From Massilia sp. Mn16-1_5 (GTDB lineage: Bacteria > Pseudomonadota > Gammaproteobacteria > Burkholderiales > Burkholderiaceae_D), in the NCBI RefSeq assembly GCF_004798585.1, contig NZ_PPXQ01000028.1:1-42154 (forward strand): a DNA stretch of 42,154 nucleotides, in the 5' to 3' direction. Position 1 is the stretch's first letter. Every line of letters starts with the position of its first letter. Under the pieces are notes generated by a model that saw only the letters and a list, made by a program, of their open reading frames with translations, was not told the origin of the DNA and did not search any database. Shown here in pieces: positions 7,021-17,600 of the stretch. The position numbers and the translations under genes were made by a program.

Positions 7021-8112
7021 TCAGCTTTTCGTGCCAAATTTCTCGCGCAGCGAAGCTACAAAGGCGTCACGCATTGATGCATCACCGATGTTGACTTCAA
7101 GCGTCACCTTACCGTTTGGCCACTCCTTCAGTGTGCCCTCGTACTTGTTGCCGACGAAGATCGGATAGGGCCGCGACGTCTCTTTGCGCTTGCGAAGTTT
7201 CGGCTCAACGATCTGCTTGCGGGCTTCGTTGATCTGGTCACGACCGAGTTTTCCGTCGAGTACCTGGGCCGCCATCGCCACCGTTCTTTCCGTTCCCGCG
7301 ACTTCCTCGAACAAGGCCAGTTCATACAAGGTGCCGAGTGCAAATTTAGCAGGGGCGGACTCGACTAGCGTCAGGGCGGCAGGCGACAGCCGCAGCGCAG
7401 ACAGTGTTTTGTTAACGTTCGGCAGCGACATTCCGACGGCCTCCGACAGCGACGTTTCATTCTCGTAGATGCCCTGTTCCAACAGCTTCTTCCAGGCCAG
7501 CGCATTATCGTAGGCAGTTTGCTCTTGGCGCTCGGCATTTTCGCGGTAGCTGGCCTCGTACAGCTCGCGGTCAGACATGTTCGGCTTGACGATCAGGTCG
7601 ATCGTGGCTTTGTCTATCGACGCGGCATGAATGTGCAGCAGGCCCAAGCGCCGGTAGTGGCCGGCCGCGAGCACGTACCGGCCGTTCCTAATGGTGGCGG
7701 TACCTGGCGTATCCTGGCCATTCTTGGCGAGGCTTGCAGCCATTTCGAGCACCCGCTCGGGCTTATAGGTCTGGCGCGCATTGTACGGATTCGGGTCCAC
7801 CTGGCTTAAGAGGACAGTCTCGAACCGGCCGCGCCGATTGTCGTCATCGCTCCCCGCCGGCTTGACGGTACCGTAAGGCGCAGCTACCAGGTCGTGTTCC
7901 CGCTGCGCCTCTGCAGGGCGATCGGGAGCTGAGGTCGGTTCACCCTGCGCCCCTCCCACCGGTAATGCGCTGGTGCCGGTAGGGACCGCGAGAGGGTGCG
8001 TGCCGCGTGCTGCCTCGCTAGCCTGGCGCATGCGTTCGGCGAGGTCGATTGACTGATTTGCTCCGGTGGCGGCCTTTTGCATCAGTGCTGCCTTGTTCAG
8101 TTTCATATTCAT
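7021..8112 (-). CDS. parB: ParB-family partition protein
   Basis: This 363-residue centromere-binding protein starts with a disordered, Ala/Pro-rich region (about 1-95). It continues with the ParB N-terminal CTPase-type domain (about 98-205): VDPNPYNARQTY, then AAGHYRRLGLL in place of the usual GERR box. A central helix-turn-helix follows (about 215-275; ETSLSEAVGMSLPNVNKTLSALRLS). The C-terminal segment (about 310-363; YPIFVGNKYEGTLKEWPNGKVTLEV) is a likely dimer domain. The start codon overlaps the parA stop (ATGA), so the two are translationally coupled, and AGGAAATAGGAA precedes it. Likely binding sites are the five palindromes at 8945-10620, upstream of parA. A terminator follows the gene. 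Confidence 0.88.
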   Translation of the reverse strand: MNMKLNKAALMQKAATGANQSIDLAERMRQASEAARGTHPLAVPTGTSALPVGGAQGEPTSAPDRPAEAQREHDLVAAPYGTVKPAGSDDDNRRGRFETVLLSQVDPNPYNARQTYKPERVLEMAASLAKNGQDTPGTATIRNGRYVLAAGHYRRLGLLHIHAASIDKATIDLIVKPNMSDRELYEASYRENAERQEQTAYDNALAWKKLLEQGIYENETSLSEAVGMSLPNVNKTLSALRLSPAALTLVESAPAKFALGTLYELALFEEVAGTERTVAMAAQVLDGKLGRDQINEARKQIVEPKLRKRKETSRPYPIFVGNKYEGTLKEWPNGKVTLEVNIGDASMRDAFVASLREKFGTKS

Positions 8113-8831
8113 TTCCTATTTCCTCGATGTTTCGGCATCTTGACTCCAAGCATGTCCAGCACTTCCTTTCCCAAGGCGTCAAATTCAGCCACTGCCGGGC
8201 TCTTGCCAAGCGAATGCACCGTGGTGCCGAACACCTGCGACTCGGGATAGACGTTTCGCAACGCAATACGGGTCTGGAAAATGGGCAACTGCGCTTGTTT
8301 GCGCAGAGCCGCTTCGCAGCTCTCAAACACGTTCCCGCGGCGCACCTGCGACAGCAGATAGCCCGCATGCAGTTCGCCAGAAATCCCGCGATCCCGGCGG
8401 GTCGTGCGGGCACGCAGGACCATTTCTTCCATCTGCTTTGATGCCCATACGTTGTCCATCAAGGGAATTACCGGGATGATTGCCAGGTCCGCCGCCATTA
8501 GTGCTGCCCAGGGTACCGGCGACTCCACCGCTGGCGGGCAGTCAATGATGATGAACTGATAGTTTTTTGCAGCCGAGACAAGCTTGTCCAGGAAGGCCTC
8601 GCGCAGTGGCGCAAGGGACAGTACGGTGGCGGGGAATGGCGTCTCCGGGTCTGCTTGCAGTGACCACAGCGAAGCCGTGTTCTGCGGGTCCATGTCGGCT
8701 ACGAATACCGAAAAGCCGGCCTTCTGGAGTGTGCCCGACAGTTGCATTGAGGTCGCGGTTTTACAGCATCCGCCCTTCTGATTCACGACGCAAATAATGA
8801 TTGGACTTGTAGTTTGCTCGGTAATGGACAT
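8109..8831 (-). CDS. parA: ParA-family partition ATPase with unusual Walker A motif
   Basis: This 240-residue ParA ATPase forms nucleoid-bound gradients that position plasmid copies with ParB. The deviant Walker A motif (about residues 19-26) reads KGGCCKTA in place of KGGVGKTT. The two lysines and the Mg-coordinating Thr are kept, but the Gly before the second Lys is Cys and the last Thr is Ala. Walker A-prime is VFVADMDPQ and Walker B is FIIIDCPP. There is no N-terminal helix-turn-helix, so this is the short (type Ib-size) form, although its ParB is of the large type. No Shine-Dalgarno sequence is visible before the ATG. It overlaps parB by 4 bp. Confidence 0.88.
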   Translation of the reverse strand: MSITEQTTSPIIICVVNQKGGCCKTATSMQLSGTLQKAGFSVFVADMDPQNTASLWSLQADPETPFPATVLSLAPLREAFLDKLVSAAKNYQFIIIDCPPAVESPVPWAALMAADLAIIPVIPLMDNVWASKQMEEMVLRARTTRRDRGISGELHAGYLLSQVRRGNVFESCEAALRKQAQLPIFQTRIALRNVYPESQVFGTTVHSLGKSPAVAEFDALGKEVLDMLGVKMPKHRGNRK

Positions 8832-8838
8832 TTGGAAA

Positions 8839-8876
8839 GCGTATTTTTACGCATTATGATAGTACGGAGAATTATA
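8839..8876 (-). promoter_or_regulatory. parA promoter region with small inverted repeat
   Basis: On the minus strand, a perfect TATAAT (8876-8871) is followed by a second candidate CATAAT (8858-8853). A GCGTA-TTTT-TACGC hairpin (8839-8852) lies between the promoter and the parA start. It could be an operator for autoregulation. No clear -35 is seen. Confidence 0.45.
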
Positions 8877-8944
8877 GTCTAAACGGGAACACATATGCTT
8901 CGATAGGAAGATTTTTGAACGATGACTTTACATTGCGGCCCTCT

Positions 8945-8962
8945 GCTTTCACGCGTGAAAGC
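8945..8962. promoter_or_regulatory. parS-like palindrome 1
   Basis: GCTTTCACGCGTGAAAGC is a perfect 18-bp palindrome, about 115 bp upstream of parA. The core TTTCAC/GTGAAA resembles known ParB sites (TGTTTCACGTGAAACA type) with two extra central bases. Confidence 0.75.
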
Positions 8963-9206
8963 GCACTATCCGATCTGCAGACGCGGCCGGTTGTCGCAAT
9001 CGCGAATTGGCGGAGCTAGCTGTCAGGAAACAACAAATGCCAGACTATGTAGTCGGAGGCAAGAATACTTGGCCTGTACGTTAATACACTCGCATCGACA
9101 GCGCGCAGCGCTCCTGCCTTGGCGCCCCAGTGCTCCGCACTACTGCTGATGGACGGAGATGCACTGGTCGGTTCGCGAATCGAGAGCGGCATGCCGATCT
9201 CACCTC

Positions 9207-9223
9207 CTTTCACGCGTGAGAGC
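9207..9223. promoter_or_regulatory. parS-like palindrome 2
   Basis: CTTTCACGCGTGAGAGC matches site 1 with one substitution in the right arm. Confidence 0.65.
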
Positions 9224-10028
9224 GAAACAGGAACAGTCTCGCCAGCGCAGAAGAGCTTTAATGTCCAGGCAATGCGCCTCCCTAAACGCCTTTGACGTAC
9301 AGCATTGATTCACTCGGTCCGCAACCTGCGAAGGGCCACGACTTCATGCCAACTTATAGCCGGTCTACAGCGTGAGCCCACGCCGCAATCGTGAGGCGCC
9401 GACTCAGGGCTACGCCCACTGCAGACGCGTATACAAGGTGCTGGGCTCCGATTAAGCTGGCCGCTACCATGCCGAATTAGTCTCCTAAACATCCCTACCC
9501 TCCAGCGCAGGCTTTGTTAGCAACCGCAGCGGCTCGTTGCGCGGATACACCGGTGGCAGAATAGCCTTAGTTGTTCTAGTTTGAAGAAGATTTCGGTCCG
9601 GTGCCATCAGCCAGGCCAAACGGCAGGCATACCGCGCAAGGAGCGATCCGTAGTGCTCCACCTCGACGGGCAGATGCGGTTGAGGTCACTCCTCAAAACA
9701 GGAACGGGCGGAGCAGCAGGAAATGTGCTTATGAGTGCAAGTGTGACGCCATCGCCACCTCGGTAACGGTCGGAGAAATCAAACCGCCCATTTTTGGGCC
9801 AATTCACAGTAGGAGCGGTATGCGAAGATCGTAGGGCACATGCAGTTCGTGCGCTTCGCGACGAACACCGAAAGCGAACGTAGAGCTAATACGACTGCCT
9901 GCGCAGCATCAAACGAAATACGGTTCGCGCCGTTGCTCCAATCCCAACGTGCTTTCTGGAGAAGTGCACTACACCTGGCGCGGTCATCTTCCGACTCGGC
10001 GAAAGTTGAGACCGCTCTCAGCAGCGCG

Positions 10029-10044
10029 CTTTCACGCGTGAAAG
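10029..10044. promoter_or_regulatory. parS-like palindrome 3
   Basis: CTTTCACGCGTGAAAG is a perfect palindrome identical to the core of site 1. Confidence 0.72.
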
Positions 10045-10455
10045 TGCTCAGTAGAAGGACACGAAACGCGCGCAGCGCCCCGACGAAAAACCACTCTGTG
10101 AGCTCAGCCGAACACACGAAAATGCCTCACCGAGCTCAGAAGAGCGGCAGTATGCAACCCTACACGCCGCAAAAATCCGAGAGAGACGAGGTTACAAGTG
10201 GCGTCAGGAGGCTATGCGAAAGGTGGCGGTAACGCACCAGTCTCCGCGCCTCAGCGATACGAATAAAGTGAAACCTAGGAGCTAGCGCGGGAGCACGGCG
10301 CCTCATGAACACGCTATCCAGCTAGACCGAGAGAAGCGACGCGGGCCGAGCCGTTTGGCAGCCACGTGCGCTGTCAATAAGGAACCGATACCATGTGCGC
10401 TCGAGGCCGAGACATTCACGCCTCAAGCTTAGCCCTTGCTCTCGGCGATCCAATG

Positions 10456-10471
10456 CTTTCGCACGTGAAAG
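10456..10471. promoter_or_regulatory. parS-like palindrome 4
   Basis: CTTTCGCACGTGAAAG has intact outer arms and an altered centre. Confidence 0.62.
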
Positions 10472-10604
10472 GTGAGTCTAGACAACGAACCCTAAAAACA
10501 TCAGCGATACAAGATCGCGCATACGTTGACGTCGACTGCGCGAGACATATTGCATTCCCGCAATTTAGCAACAGTGATGTCCTCAACGGTATTGCGGTCC
10601 ATGG

Positions 10605-10620
10605 TTTTCACGTGTGAAAG
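10605..10620. promoter_or_regulatory. parS-like palindrome 5
   Basis: TTTTCACGTGTGAAAG is a near-palindrome with two differences from the core. It is the last copy, 1.8 kb from parA. Confidence 0.62.
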
Positions 10621-11366
10621 CGCTATATCGTTCAAGGTCCAGTTGAGTGTGTATTAGCTAAGCCTGGTATCGCAGAATCTGCATACCGGGTTGCTAGGGT
10701 CACAGTGCAGCTGCGGCGCCATCGAAAGTGATGTATCTGCTTTGCACTCTCCGCCGCGTCTTCCCCCTCCGTACTGTGCCCTCTCAAAATAACTTGAATC
10801 AAGCAAACTCAGCTAGCCGTTTTGATTAATTTCGACAATCGTTCGGGCAACCGTACTTGTAACTGATACGTCCAGAAACCCGTAGAACCTCAAAATGCTT
10901 ACGTCTTAATCCGCGACGACGGGTTTTGACTCAGATTGTTAGCAGTCTCGCGAACAGGCCGTGTTGCATCTGCAGGGCCGTTCGCTCCCAGCCCACCGAA
11001 CGGGTTGCCCGGCCTGGCAATGCTTTTAACATTGGCCCCCGACAGGTGCGACGCTATCGTACACGCCGTGCCGGCCGTGAAATCGTGCTTGCTGCAGGTG
11101 ACCACGCCCTGTCCCTTGAGCCGCTTGCTGTCCACCACCGAGCGATGAAGGAACTGTGCGACTGTTAATTAATCAACTCTGTAAGTTCTCGACGGAGATG
11201 AAGCAAGTGCGTGACAGCTTCGTCAGTGTAAGGAGGTCTCTTGACCCTTTCGCGCACAGGGTCGTTCCCGGCTTGGGGAGGGGTCTCTGTGTGGCTGGGC
11301 ATTGCAACTGCTCGAAAGGTATGATGCGGATCGGTAACGTACGGCTGCCAAGGTTCGAAAGTATCA

Positions 11367-12719
11367 ATGAAGCTTAGCCAGAAAATCGCCGCTGCGCCCG
11401 CGCTCTGCGTAATAGCGTCACTCGTCTCCAGTCCGATCGTCGCGCGGTCCGCCTCCACCACCATTCATACCTTGGCCGTCCAGACCTCGCAGTCGCCCAC
11501 TGTACCCACGGGCTATACGAGGAACGCGGCTGGCTTGATCGGTTTTATGCTCCGCGCAAATATGCGCCAGCCTGGAATCCGTCGACTGCCGCGGCCGCTT
11601 TGTGGGTGCTGCGCCAAGCCAGGCTGCAAGGCCTGAACCCGCTCGATTACGGCACGGACTCCCTGCAGCGGCAGCTGCGCTCGGGAGATGCGGATACCGC
11701 TCGTTCCGATCTGGGCAGCCGTATCCGACTCTACCGCGACCGGCTGCCAAGGTCGCGCCTGGTGGCGCCTATCCGTACGTGAAGGCGCTGCATGCGCGCT
11801 TGGTGCTGCTGGTGACCTGCGGTCCGATGCGGCGCGTCCGCCTGAGGGTATCTACACCGGGCCGATGGAAGAGGGCGTCCGGTATTTTCAGGCGCGTCAC
11901 GGGTTGGACGAAGACGGCGTGCTGGGCCGTGGCAATCGACGCGCTCAATGTAGCGCCAGCTCGAGCGCTTGCGCTGGTTGCCGAATTTCGGCCCCGGCCC
12001 GCTGATCACGGTTAATCCGCCGGCTTACCGCCTGTGGGCGCTGCATGACGGCGGCAGCGCGGCGCCACTTGAGATGCGGGTCGTGGTCGGCTCCGCGCTC
12101 AAGACCGAAATCTCGCTGTTCGTCGGCCAAATGCGCTACGTCGAATTCAACCCGTACTGGAACATCCCCCGCAGCATTCTCGACAAGGAAATCCTGCCCA
12201 AGCTCAAGCGCAACCCTGCGTACCTCACGCAGAACGGGATGGAAACGGTGCCGTCAGGCGCTAGCGCGGCCGCTCCAGGCAGGCAAGGCGCGCGTGCGCC
12301 AGCGCCCGGGGCCGGGGCCGAAGAACGCATTGGGACCGATTAAGTTCGCGTTGCCTAACCCGATGGAGATTTACCTGCACTCGACTCCGGCGCGCGAGGT
12401 GTTCGAGCCGCGCCGGCGCGACCTATCCCACGGGTGCATCCGGGTCGAGCATCCGGCCGCTTTGGCCCAATACGTGCTTAGCCAGCATCGTAGATGGGAC
12501 GCTGACACCATCCAGGACGCGCTGCAGCCTGGACCGACTCGGCACGTCGATCTGACCAATGCGATTCCAGTTGTGATTTTCTACGCCACCGCCAGCGTCG
12601 ACAGTGACGGAAATCCTCGCTTTGCCACGGATATTTACGGTCGCGACCTGAAGCTCGAGCAGGAACTTGCAGCACGCCGCAGAAAACTTGCTCCTGCGGC
12701 AAGTTGGCCGCTGCAATAA
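11367..12719 (+). pseudogene. L,D-transpeptidase (YcbB/YkuD type) pseudogene with several frameshifts
   Basis: The decayed gene starts with an export signal (MKLSQKIAAAPALCVIASLV) and then moves between all three frames. Family landmarks appear in order: FYAPRKYAPAWNP and ARLQGLNPLDYG (about 11540-11655), a peptidoglycan-binding-like stretch with YFQARHGLDEDGVLG (about 11880-11925), YVEFNPYWNIPRSI (about 12140-12178), and the YkuD catalytic motif DLSHGCIRVEHP (about 12420-12455). An intact enzyme would form 3-3 crosslinks in periplasmic peptidoglycan. The catalytic Cys codon survives but at least four frame changes separate the pieces, so no active enzyme is expected. Its neighbours are intact, so this is real decay and not general sequence error. 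Confidence 0.85.
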
Positions 12720-13529
12720 GCATTCGGTCTGGCTGCAGTGCGAGCGGAGCTACAGCGCATCGAACACCGGAAAACATTCAATCTTATTCGACATTAGAAA
12801 CCATATTGTCGAGTAACTCGAAGGTTCGAACGAGCATTTGACATTATGGAAATAATGTCTCATCAGCTTTCAACTACCCCGATGCCAAGAAGCGGTTTTT
12901 ACTGTCTGAGCCTGCGTTAGGCAAACATGCAACCGCGCGCCCGGATTGGAAAGAGAGCCAGGGCGTTGCACCCAGGCCGGCAGCGCCAAGGCATCTGCAG
13001 CGATCGTTGCACAACGGAGCGCCGGCACAGGATCCCTTACCGGAGTTGCCGTCCCGAGCAGGGTAACGGCGGCAATCAGTCCAGACGAAACAATTGCCAC
13101 GCCGCGAAAGACGGCAGCGACTGAGGAATAGGCGTCATAGTGTCCATCAACGCTACAAGGAGGAGCACCACTAGCAGTGCGGGTTTACCCGCCAAGGACG
13201 CCGCAGTGCGTGCTTGGCTGAATGTCCTCCATGGCGCGATGCCCCAAATTGCCTTTTAGATTAGCTCTCCAATTTATTATTGGCTCACGACCGTCCGCTT
13301 TCGGCCTATTTTGTTGAAAAACTTCTGGGCAAGAGTAGAGTGGACGGTCTTGTACGATGCCCTGCCCGAAATTAAGTACAAACTATACTTGCTGAAACTG
13401 AGCTAGAAGTAAACAATGCTGCATCAGTTCATCTGAACGGTGGCGAGGACGCCGTTGTGGGGCAGGTTCACGATCATGCGAGTAGATGCGTGGCAGGTAC
13501 TAGCCTTAGCAAACAGTGTCCTTCTGTTA
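12720..13529. other. gene-free stretch with inverted repeats
   Basis: I see no supportable gene. Inverted repeats at 12788-12859 are listed separately. GACCGTCC (13289-13296) and GGACGGTC (13342-13349) form another spaced inverted repeat around a sequence that may be a mobile-element remnant. This is scar-like DNA between the transpeptidase pseudogene and the metal operon. Confidence 0.45.
12788..12859. repeat. two consecutive dyads, operator-like
   Basis: TCGACATTA (12788-12796) pairs with TATTGTCGA (12804-12812) with one mismatch. GACATTAT (12840-12847) and ATAATGTC (12852-12859) form a perfect 8-bp dyad around GGAA. Both share the half-site GACATTA. They may be operators of a regulator or gene that is now lost. 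Confidence 0.45.
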
Positions 13530-13880
13530 CTAGATCAGCTCGATGCCAAATCGTTCGAGCAATGCCGCAAACATCGCGAAGCACACTACCGTCAGGACAA
13601 CACAGGCGGCGAGCGCGGGCCAGAAGCCAAGGCGGGAATACAGCATGGGGAACACTAGGAACATCGGCAGTGTCGGAACTACATACCAGAACGTATAAAA
13701 TGCGTGGTTGGTTACCTTGGCGGCGGGCTGTTTTTCGACATGTAGCCATACGAGCGTCAAGATCGTGACCATCGGCAGGGCGGCTACTAGTGCGCCCAGC
13801 TTGTCGCTGCGTTTGGCGAATTCAGAAACTAATACGACGACGCCGGCGGTAATAATGTATTTCGTCACGATCCAAAGCAT
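13530..13880 (-). CDS. DUF3147 family small inner-membrane protein
   Basis: This 116-residue hydrophobic protein has four likely membrane helices (about 5-22, 32-50, 64-82 and 88-110). The pattern of SEFAKRSDKLGALVAALP, WLHVEKQP and HAFYTFWYVVPTLPMFLVFP is that of the DUF3147 family, whose function is not known. GGGAG lies 7 nt before the ATG. It begins 24 bp after the stop of the broken dmeF gene and on the same strand, so it is the last gene of the czc transcription unit. DUF3147 proteins occurring near metal efflux genes suggests, but does not show, a role there. Confidence 0.8.
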   Translation of the reverse strand: MLWIVTKYIITAGVVVLVSEFAKRSDKLGALVAALPMVTILTLVWLHVEKQPAAKVTNHAFYTFWYVVPTLPMFLVFPMLYSRLGFWPALAACVVLTVVCFAMFAALLERFGIELI

Positions 13881-13904
13881 GCTGTTTCTCCCAATACTGT
13901 TCAG

Positions 13905-14674
13905 TTATCGACGGTAATGCAGTTCGATGGTCGAATGGACGATCTCTTTGCGCACTGCGAGCGCTCGCGTTTGGCGGTTGCACTGAGGGACCGATTGCGT
14001 GGCACCACGGTTACGGCGCATGCATAGGATTGGCGCCTGATTCGCCGCGCATGCACGTCCACAATCCTGGTGTCGCCATCACTCACCTCGGCTCCCACGA
14101 CCTCGCGGATTTCATCGGCCATCGACGCATCCATCTCACGGTCCAGCACACCTTGCCGGTTTCCTTGATGAGGTTTTTGCCCCAAAGGGCCGCAGGGATG
14201 GCGCCCGCAATCCCAATCAGCGGGTCCAGCCTTCCCAGCCGAACATCCAGCCGCCGAAGAGGCAGTGATCGCCGGTGCCGAGATAGCAGCGTCCGCGATT
14301 AAATGGATAGGCGGATTTTAGGTTATCCTCTTGATGCCTGTCGTGACCGTTGTCTCCGTGATCGTGCTTATGGACGTGACCATGATCAGGGGCCGCCGCG
14401 GTCCATGGGGAATGATCTCAATTTTCCAAGTGCCGAACGCGAAGTTCAGGTTTTTGCAAACTTCGGTGTGGCCGCGTCGGCGAAGGCAGTCAGGCCAATT
14501 GCAAGGGCGTGCGAGCGCATGAACCAGCCATCTGCCTGCAGCGCCATCGATTCGACCCACCACCCCGCGGTAATCTCGACCACCTTCATGGCTGCGGTAA
14601 TCCTCAGCCCCTGTGTGCCGCGATCGGCGGCCTGCCTTGCCGCTTCGAACACCCGACGCTCACCTCGATGAACG
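13905..14674 (-). pseudogene. dmeF: DmeF-type cation diffusion facilitator pseudogene
   Basis: Pieces of a CDF transporter can be read in order on the minus strand. The N-terminal part is RITAAMKVVEITAGWW with ADGWFMRSHALAIGLTAF (about 14640-14480). After a frame change comes FAFGTWKIEI. Then a His-rich loop and DNLKSAY follow, with part of the membrane domain missing. The C-terminal cytoplasmic domain is LDREMDASMADEIREVVG and RRQSYACAVTVV. Another frame change leads to EIVHSTIELHYRR and the stop at 13905-13907. DmeF proteins export Co2+ and Ni2+ from the cytoplasm. Frameshifts plus an internal deletion make it non-functional. It sits just after czcA, where CDF genes are often found. Confidence 0.85.
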
Positions 14675-14691
14675 AGCGCCGGATTGGTGCT

Positions 14692-17600
14692 TCAAACGGC
14701 CTCGACCAGTGCCGCGCGCGGTTCGTCGGACTGCGTCCTCCGGCGCCGCAGCACCATGCCGGTGATCGCCGGCAGGACAAACAGCGTCAGCACTGTCGAG
14801 GTGATCAGGCCACCGATGACAACGGTCGCCAGCGGCTTTTGCACCTCGGCGCCGGTGCCGGTGGCGATCGCCATTGGCACGAAGCCGAGCGAAGCCACCA
14901 GGGCCGTCATCAGGACCGGGCGCAGGCGTTCCAGGGCGCCGTCGATCACCGCATCACTTGCCGGCGCGCCGTCGGCCAAGCGCTTGTTGATCGCCGAGAT
15001 CAGCACCAGGCCGTTCAGGACCGCCACGCCGGAGACGGCGATGAAGCCGACCGCCGCCGAGATCGAGAAGGGCATGCCGCGCAGCAGCAGGGCGAACACG
15101 CCGCCCGCCAATGCCAGCGGCACCGCCGTGAGCACGGTTGCCGTCAGCATGGCGTTGCCGATTGCCATGTACAGAGCCGCCGCGATCAGCACGAAGCAGA
15201 CCGGTACGATGATGGCCAGGCGCTCGGTGGCGGCGCGCAGGTTCTGGAACTGCCCGCCCCACTCGATCCAGGAGCCGGGCGCGAGCCGCACTTCGTTCGC
15301 CAGGCGGGCCTGCGCCTCGTCCACATAGCTGCCCAGGTCGCGGCCGACGACGTTGGCCTCCACGTAGATGCGGCGCTTGCCGTTATCGCGGCTGACTTCG
15401 TTCAGGCCCTGGGTGAAGCGGAACTGCACCAGCTGGCGCAGCGGCACCGAGGCACGTGAGCCCTCGTTCGCAGCCGGCAGCATCACCGGCAGTGCGCCGA
15501 GCGCGTCGAGGTCGTTGCGCAGCGCGGTCGGCAGGCGCACCACGATGTCGAAGCGGCGGTCCCCCTCGAAGATCTGGCCCGCTTCGCGCCCAGCCAGCGC
15601 GGTCGACACCGTATCCGCTACCTCTTTCACGCTCAGGCCGTAACGCGCGATCGCGGCGCGGTCGAAGGCGATGTCGAAGGTCGGGAAACCCTCGGTCTGG
15701 GCCACGCGCACGTCGGACGCGCCAGGAATGGTGCGCAGCACGGCCGCAATGCGTTTGGCGCTGGCGGCCAGCTGGTCGAGGTCCTCGCCATAGACCTTGA
15801 CCGCGACGTCGCTGCGTACGCCCCCGATCAGCTCGTTGAAGCGCATCTCGATCGGCTGGGTGACGTCGTAGTTGTTGCCGACGATCGGCGCGGTCTTGGC
15901 GCGAATGCGCTCGATTACCTGTTCCTTGGTCGTCACGCCGGCCGGCCATTCGTCCTTCGGCTTGAGAATGACGTAGTTGTCCGAGGCGTTGGGCGGCATC
16001 GGGTCGGCCGCCAGGCTGGCGGTACCGGCCTTCGAGTAGACCGTTTTCACTTCGGGCAGGCTGAGGATGGCGCGTTCGATCGGCAGGTCGAGTTCCGCCG
16101 ACTGCTCGATCGAGGTCGAGGGGATGCGCACCGACGACAGGTTCAGGTTCTGCTCGTCCAGGGTCGGCATGAACTCGCGGCCGACGAAGCTGAACGCGAT
16201 CGCGGCCAGCACCAGCACGCCCAGTCCGGCGCCGACAAAAGGCAGCGGACGGGCGACGGCGCGCCGCAGCCACGGCTCGTATCGGGTCTTGCTTGCGGCG
16301 ACGATGCGTACTTCCTTCTCCGAGACCCTTCCCGTCATCAAAACCGCGATCATGGCCGGCACGAAGGTCAGCGACAGCACGAAGGCCGAGGCCAGCGCCA
16401 GCATCAGGGTAATGACCATCGGCGAGAACATCTTGCCTTCCACGCCCTGGAAAGTCAGGCAGGGCAGGAACACGAGGAAGATCACCAGCTGGCCGTAGAT
16501 GGTCGGGCGCAGCATCTCGCGCGACGAGGCCACGACTTCTTCCAGGCGCTCTTTCAGCAGTAACAGGCGCCCTTCGCGATGCTGGCGTTCGGCCAGGCGG
16601 CGCAGCGTATTTTCGACAATGATGACGGCGCCGTCGATGATCAGGCCGAAGTCGAGCGCCCCCAGGCTCATCAGGTTGCCGGAAATGCCGAGCGAATTCA
16701 TGCCGATCGCGCTCATCAGGAGCGACAGCGGAATGACGAGCGCGGCGATCAGGGCGGCGCGCCAGTTGCCCAGCAGGGCGAACAGGATCACGATCACCAG
16801 CAGCGCGCCCTCGGCCAGGTTTTTCGCCACCGTCGAGATGGTGGCCACCACCAGCTGCGAGCGGTCCAGGGTCGGCACGATGCGGATGCCTTCGGGCAGG
16901 GTAGTCGAGATGGCCTTCAGCTTTTCGCCGACCGCGTGGGCGACCGTGCGGCTGTTGGCGCCCACCAGCATCAGGGCGCTGCCGACGACGGCTTCGGAAC
17001 CGTCGCGGCTGGCCGCGCCGCTGCGCAATTCTCCGCCGATGGCGACGTTCGCCACCTGGCCCACGGTGATGGCGACGCCGTCGCGTGTGGCGACCACGGC
17101 GCGGGCGATCTCGTCCAGGCTGCGGATGCGGCCGTCGGCGCGCACCAGGTAGGACTCGCCAGAGCGGCGGATGTAGTTGGCGCCAACGGAAACGTTGGCT
17201 TCTTCCAACGCGCGGCCCAGTTCGGAAACCGAAATGCCGTAGGACGCGAGGCGCGACGAATCAGGTTCGACCACGTACTGCTTGATATAGCCGCCCAGCG
17301 AGTCGACGTCGGCCAGTCCTGGTGTGGTGCGCAGTTGCGGACGAATGATCCAGTCCTGCACGGTGCGCAGGTAGGCCAGTTGCGCCACGCGTTCGCCGAG
17401 GCGCTCGCCGCTATCGGTCAGGAAGCTGCCATCGGGCTGCCAGCCCGGCTTGCCCTCGGCGCGCGGCGCACCCTTGCCGCCGGGGTGGGCGAATTCGACG
17501 CTGTAGTGGAAGACTTCGCCGAGACCGGTCGAGACCGGCCCCATCTGCGGCACCGCCCCGTCCGGCAAATCGGGCTGGGCCCGCGCCAGGCGTTCCGATA

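Larger units (their letters stand above)
8877..11366. other. 2.5-kb gene-poor centromere region
   Basis: Apart from the five parS-like palindromes I see no gene I can support. Short open frames occur on both strands (for example 9840-10232 plus and 10899-11138 minus) but lack ribosome binding sites and recognisable motifs. The spread of palindromes over 1.7 kb suggests the region serves as the centromere. Confidence 0.55.

Noticed and set aside
9840..10232. 130-codon plus-strand frame in the centromere region
   Set aside because: Overlaps a parS-like palindrome, no ribosome binding site, Ser/Arg/Ala-rich without recognisable fold.
13286..13352. Spaced GACCGTCC/GGACGGTC repeat as a mobile-element end
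   Set aside because: Resembles transposon flank sequence but no transposase remnant or target duplication could be found.
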